64,000 bases of DNA from Sphingomonas brevis (GTDB taxonomy: Bacteria; Pseudomonadota; Alphaproteobacteria; Sphingomonadales; Sphingomonadaceae): positions 496,001 to 560,000 of the forward strand of contig NZ_JAMGBB010000001.1 in NCBI RefSeq assembly GCF_023516505.1, given 5' to 3'. Within the stretch, counting starts at the first letter, position 1. Every line of letters starts with the position of its first letter. Shown here piece after piece: positions 60,160-64,000 of the stretch. Under the pieces are notes generated by a model. That model saw only the letters and a list, made by a program, of their open reading frames with translations. It did not search any database and was not told the DNA's origin. The position numbers and the translations under genes were made by a program.

Positions 60160-60967
60160 GCGCCCTCGCGAGGGCGACAAATTCCGCGACGCTGACCGTT
60201 TCAGCCCGGCGCGCGGGATCGATTCCGAGAGCCGCCAGGGCGTCGAGCGCGTCAGGCATGGCCTTCAGGCTTGACCGAAGCATCTTGCGCCGCTGGCCGA
60301 ACGCCGCTGCCGTGAGCCGCTCCAACAGGCCTGCATCGACTCCGTCCGGTTCTTCAGCAGGAACAACATGCACGACCGCCGAGGCCACCTTGGGCGACGG
60401 CACAAACGCCGAGCGGTGAACAGCCATTGCGATGCGAGGGGTCGCGCGCCATTGCGCGGCCACTGACAGGCGGCCGTAATGCTCGCTTCCAGGTTTGGCG
60501 ACGATCCGCTCCGCTACTTCGCGCTGGAACATCAAGGTCAGCGACGACCACCAAGGCGGCCAGGGGCCTGCAAGCCATCGGAGCAGCAACGCGGTTCCGA
60601 CATTGTAGGGCAGGTTGGCGACGATATGCGCCCCGTCGCCGGCCTCGGCTCGCTCGTCGATTTCCAGCGCATCGCCGGAAATGACGTGAAGGCGCTCGGC
60701 AAACTCCGCCTCCAGCTCGGCCAGCGCGGGCAGGCAGCGCCGGTCGCGCTCGACCGCGACAACCTTGGCCCCCGTTTCCAACAGAGCTCGTGTCAGGCCC
60801 CCAGGGCCTGGCCCCACCTCATAGACCGATGCATTGTCCAACGGCCCGGGGATCGCCGCAATCCTCGCCAACAGCTGACGGTCAAGGATGAAATTCTGGC
60901 CGAGGGACTTGGCAGCTTGCAGCCCATGGCGGGCGATGACCTCGCGCAGGGGTTCCGGCCCTGCCAA
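60146..60967 (-). CDS. rsmA: 16S rRNA dimethyladenosine transferase RsmA (KsgA)
   Basis: Dimethylates A1518/A1519; 273 residues. [23 protein letters not shown] (SAM) and [11 protein letters not shown] (catalytic NLPY). Starts at TTG 60967, immediately after the pdxA stop. Confidence 0.95.
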   Translation of the reverse strand: MAGPEPLREVIARHGLQAAKSLGQNFILDRQLLARIAAIPGPLDNASVYEVGPGPGGLTRALLETGAKVVAVERDRRCLPALAELEAEFAERLHVISGDALEIDERAEAGDGAHIVANLPYNVGTALLLRWLAGPWPPWWSSLTLMFQREVAERIVAKPGSEHYGRLSVAAQWRATPRIAMAVHRSAFVPSPKVASAVVHVVPAEEPDGVDAGLLERLTAAAFGQRRKMLRSSLKAMPDALDALAALGIDPARRAETVSVAEFVALARALSSS

Positions 60968-61972
60968 TTAAGCAGCCACTGCCGCGCGGTGAACAGCGCT
61001 TTCGGCCGCCAATCGGATCGCCGCGGCCATCGCACGCGGGTCAGCCTGATCCTGGCCTGCGATGTCGAATGCCGTGCCATGGTCGGGCGCCGTGCGGACG
61101 ATCGGAAGCCCAAGCGTGATGTTGACCCCTTCCTCGAAGTGGAGGGCCTTCAACGGGATCAATGCCTGGTCGTGATACATGCACAACGCCACGTCATAGT
61201 TCGCCCGGGCGGCAGCGTGGAACATGGTGTCGGCGGGGTGGGGACCGGTTACCCTCCAGCCTTCGGCGCGCAGGGCCTCGATCGCTGGCATGATCAATTC
61301 AATTTCCTCGCGCCCGAGCGATCCGCCTTCGCCGGCGTGAGGATTGATGCCCGCAACTGCCAGCCGTGGATCGGCAATGCCGAAGCTGCGCTGCAATCCG
61401 CGCAGCGCGGCGCGGCCGCGAGCTTCGATCAGTGCGGGCGACAGCGCGCCGATCACTTCGGCCAGGGGGATGTGGGTCGTAACCGGCACGGTGCGCAGCG
61501 TCGGACCGGCCAGCATCATCGCCACGTTGGTAGGAGAGACGCCACAGCGTTCGGCAACAAATTCGGTCTGGCCAGGATGAGTGAATCCGATGGCATAAAG
61601 CTGATGCTTCGATACCGGCCCGGTCACCACTGCCGAGGCCGACCCCGAGCGGGCCAGTCCGACGGCAAGCTCAAGTGCATCGAGCGAGCAATGGGCGCCC
61701 GCGACGCTCGGGTGGCCGGGAATGTCAGCCGCGACCGACGCGATCGGCAGGATCGGCAGACCGACATCAAACGCGGCGTCCGCCTCGCGGGGATCGTCAA
61801 TCGTGGCGATGGGGCCGTCCCATACAGCGGCAAGGCTGCGCGGATCGCCGATTGCGACGAACGGCGGCAGGTCAAACCGGGCTCGATGGTCCCAGCATTT
61901 GCCGACAACCTCGGGGCCGATACCGGCGGGATCGCCAAGCGAAACCGCCAGTGGACGATAGCTGCTGGCCAT
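60968..61972 (-). CDS. pdxA: 4-hydroxythreonine-4-phosphate dehydrogenase PdxA
   Basis: Vitamin B6 synthesis; 334 residues. GDPAGIGPEVV, metal His in FTHPGQTEF, in LAVAGINPHAGEGG, and in MYHDQALIPLK. In the order surA-pdxA-rsmA, a common proteobacterial operon. Confidence 0.96.
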   Translation of the reverse strand: MASSYRPLAVSLGDPAGIGPEVVGKCWDHRARFDLPPFVAIGDPRSLAAVWDGPIATIDDPREADAAFDVGLPILPIASVAADIPGHPSVAGAHCSLDALELAVGLARSGSASAVVTGPVSKHQLYAIGFTHPGQTEFVAERCGVSPTNVAMMLAGPTLRTVPVTTHIPLAEVIGALSPALIEARGRAALRGLQRSFGIADPRLAVAGINPHAGEGGSLGREEIELIMPAIEALRAEGWRVTGPHPADTMFHAAARANYDVALCMYHDQALIPLKALHFEEGVNITLGLPIVRTAPDHGTAFDIAGQDQADPRAMAAAIRLAAESAVHRAAVAA

Positions 61973-61981
61973 GGGGCCGCC

Positions 61982-63337
61982 TTAACGGAAGTCGATCACC
62001 GCGTCACGCCGCAGGTCGCGCAGATAACGCCGCGAGCGCAGGTTGATCCGCTCCTCGTTGATCTGGGCGAAGACCTGATCGAAACTGGGCATGCTGGGGT
62101 CGACCTCGTCCCGGCCGCATAGCACGAGCACCCGGACGCCTTCTTCGATCGAGCCGAATGGACGGGTGGCTTGGCCGACCTGCATCTGCAACATCATTTC
62201 CTGCAGCTGCGGCGGCAGGTCGCGCATCTTTACATCGTCCGACTGGACGACTTCTCCGTTGAATTCGCCGGCAATGCGCTCAGCGCCGCCGCACCCGCCG
62301 ATATTCTGCACCGCCGCTGCGAAGCGCCCAAGGATCGGCTCCGCTGACGCCCGGGTCGATCCCTTGGGAAAGGCGACAGTGAGCTGCTTCAAACTGAGGA
62401 CGGCGTTGCGCGGATCGGCGGTCAGTATCTTTCGGACATCCTGGACAGCGACGATCGAATAGCCACCCTGAACCTTGATCGGGGCGGAGAGCGTCCCCGG
62501 CCGCATCTGGCGGACGGCATTCGCAAGCTGGTCGGGCAACTGCTCGGGCCGGACCCAGCCAAGATCGCCGCCAACGGCCGCCGACGACGACTGCGAGAAT
62601 TGACGGGCGTAGCCGACAAACGAAGCCCCTTGCTGCAGGGCGTTGAAGATCTTGGCCATATTGCCCTGGACTTCGGCGTCGTTGCTGCTGTTCGCGGCGA
62701 GGAAGATCTCGCCCACGCGATACTCTTCGGCGCCCTTCGACGCTTCGAGCTTCTTGATGACCGCCTGGACCTCTTCGTCGCCGACGCTGACGCTGCTTTC
62801 AATCTTCTTCGATTGCAGCCGGCGCCAGGCGATTTCGCCCTGGATCTGGCGGCGCAACGAGCGGATCGAGGAGCCGCGCGCTTTCAGATAATTCGCCATC
62901 TGGTCCGGCGTTTGCTTCGCAGTGTTGGCAACCCGCGCGATGGTCTTGTCGATGTCCGCATCGGAGATTTCGATCTCCTCCGCCTTCGCTGCCTGGATTT
63001 GAAGGGTCTCGTCGATGAGATTGCTGAGGATCTGCTGGCGCAGCCGATCGATCTGGTCTTGCGGGATTGGCGTATTGTTGGCGATCGACAGGAAGGCGAG
63101 TCGCTGGTCGATGTCGGTCTGGGTGATGACCTCACCGTTGACGATGGCAGTCGCTTTGACCACCGACGGCATGGCGGAACCGAACAGTTGCGGATTTTCC
63201 GGCAGCTTCAAGGTTGCGGTCGAATCCACCGTCGGCTGCTGTCCGGTGCCCTGCGCCAGCGCTGCTGCCGCAACGGTGAGGCCGATCGCCAACGGAGCGA
63301 TCCGCGTCAACCAGGTCGAACGATCCAAATGCTTCAC
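61982..63337 (-). CDS. surA: Periplasmic chaperone/peptidyl-prolyl isomerase SurA
   Basis: 451 residues, signal peptide (APLAIGLTVAAAALAQG), SurA_N chaperone domain, and one clear parvulin domain (EYRVGEIFLAANSS to GYSIVAVQDV). Assists outer-membrane protein folding, fitting its place after lptD. GTG 63337 is preferred: AGGGG is five bases upstream. Confidence 0.93.
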   Translation of the reverse strand: MKHLDRSTWLTRIAPLAIGLTVAAAALAQGTGQQPTVDSTATLKLPENPQLFGSAMPSVVKATAIVNGEVITQTDIDQRLAFLSIANNTPIPQDQIDRLRQQILSNLIDETLQIQAAKAEEIEISDADIDKTIARVANTAKQTPDQMANYLKARGSSIRSLRRQIQGEIAWRRLQSKKIESSVSVGDEEVQAVIKKLEASKGAEEYRVGEIFLAANSSNDAEVQGNMAKIFNALQQGASFVGYARQFSQSSSAAVGGDLGWVRPEQLPDQLANAVRQMRPGTLSAPIKVQGGYSIVAVQDVRKILTADPRNAVLSLKQLTVAFPKGSTRASAEPILGRFAAAVQNIGGCGGAERIAGEFNGEVVQSDDVKMRDLPPQLQEMMLQMQVGQATRPFGSIEEGVRVLVLCGRDEVDPSMPSFDQVFAQINEERINLRSRRYLRDLRRDAVIDFR

Positions 63338-63409
63338 TACCACCCCTAAAATTCCTTTGTAGCCAACGCTATAGGGAGTTGCCTTTATCGCTGCGGGCTG
63401 AACCGAAGC

Positions 63410-64000
63410 TTAGCGGCCGATGCCCTTCAATGCGAAATTTATCGAAAAAGTGCTGCCCTTGCGGAACTCCCCGATGCGCTCATAGTCGCGCTTCCACGCC
63501 ACGCCAAGCTCAAGGCACTCATCTTCATATGTTATTCCAACGCGATGCCGGACTGGATCGAATCCATCGGCCAGGCTGATCGGGTCTTCGTCCTTGCTCG
63601 TCAGATCGAGCACGGTCGATCCAAACACTGACCAATAGGGGTGGAATTGCCAGCGGCCAGCGAGCCTCAGCTCTTCCTTGTCGCGGAGATCCTCGACGGT
63701 CGGCGATATGTCTCGGTTGAGTCTCAGATAGCCGGCCTGGATATAGGTCAGGTCGGTACCCACCGTAAGATCGACCTCGCTCCGGCGAAGGGCCAGATTA
63801 TCCTTGTCGATCCGGAAACGGTTGGTGATGTCGACCAGCCGGCCAAAACGGATTCGGGTTCGGCCGACGATGTCAGAAAATCTATCGGAAAGGCCGGTCC
63901 CGTTAGGAAATATGCCCGGCTCGCGAGTGAGGCGATAGCTCTGGCCGATCACGGTATAGATTGACCATTTGGGACGATCGAGCGCCCATTCGAAGCCGTA
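63410..64000 (-). CDS. lptD: LPS-assembly protein LptD, C-terminal part
   Basis: Open to the window edge; 196 codons visible. Outer-membrane barrel strands (YRLTREPGIFPNGTGLSD, FRIDKDNLALRRSEVDL, LELGVAWKRDYE) ending in GSTFSINFALKGIGR, a typical LptD end. The order lptD-surA-pdxA-rsmA is conserved. The N-terminal part lies outside. Confidence 0.9.
   Translation of the reverse strand, partial: YGFEWALDRPKWSIYTVIGQSYRLTREPGIFPNGTGLSDRFSDIVGRTRIRFGRLVDITNRFRIDKDNLALRRSEVDLTVGTDLTYIQAGYLRLNRDISPTVEDLRDKEELRLAGRWQFHPYWSVFGSTVLDLTSKDEDPISLADGFDPVRHRVGITYEDECLELGVAWKRDYERIGEFRKGSTFSINFALKGIGR

Noticed and set aside
60479-62122. Plus-strand open frame of 547 codons opposite rsmA and pdxA
   Set aside because: Spans two well-defined genes on the other strand; shadow frame.

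Overview
The window is a GC-rich (roughly 60-65% by eye) chromosomal segment of an alphaproteobacterium, most likely order Sphingomonadales. The evidence is the gene order nuoI-N/birA/coaX/rnj/DUF1467, the block gltA-gltX-comEC-lexA-trpG-ppiD-tpiA-secG-pyrG, a ChvG/ChvI-HprK-RapZ-EIIA-HPr cluster beside pckA, LexA boxes of the alphaproteobacterial GTTC-N7-GTTC type, and dispersed palindromic repeats of a kind common in sphingomonads. The genus cannot be fixed from this sequence. I see no rRNA, tRNA, CRISPR array, integrase or insertion sequence. No intergenic stretch exceeds 300 bases.

Layout. 1-7.5 kb: end of the complex I operon (nuoI-N), then birA, coaX, RNase J and a small DUF1467 membrane protein. 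10-16 kb: a membrane-anchored coiled-coil protein, a nucleotidyltransferase-like membrane protein, a DUF2336 protein and a histidine-kinase-like protein that lacks the phospho-acceptor histidine. 16-29 kb: citrate synthase, GluRS, ComEC, a VOC protein, LexA, TrpG, a PpiD-like foldase, TpiA, SecG, CTP synthase and thioredoxin reductase. 29-34.7 kb: Pit phosphate transporter with a Nudix-DUF47 fusion, then a three-gene acyl carrier protein / acyl-CoA ligase / PLP decarboxylase module of the type associated with exosortase A. 34.8-44 kb: truA, fmt, recR, def, a dioxygenase-like gene, a copper-binding four-helix protein, a hydrolase-OsmC fusion, orphans, a TAP-like hydrolase and rmuC. 44-52 kb: a META lipoprotein, an RNA methyltransferase, the HPr/EIIA/RapZ/HprK/ChvG/ChvI block and divergent pckA. 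52-64 kb: a DUF885 enzyme, NfeD and SPFH membrane proteins, a CoA lyase-like protein, guaB, an RsmB-like methyltransferase, a TPR protein, rsmA, pdxA, surA and the C-terminal end of lptD.

Most genes are housekeeping and are translationally coupled by 1-8 base overlaps. Several starts are non-ATG (GTG or TTG, and probably CTG for birA).

The observations most worth a second look are: a 72-base palindromic repeat inserted in frame inside fmt; two perfect SOS boxes with nearly the same promoter geometry at lexA and rmuC; a pseudo-histidine kinase overlapping a DUF2336 gene; a Nudix-DUF47 fusion beside Pit; trpG sitting directly between lexA and ppiD without other trp genes; and at least four repeat families, one of which supplies the start codon of a downstream gene. 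All functional names rest on motif reading and memory of families; no database search was run.
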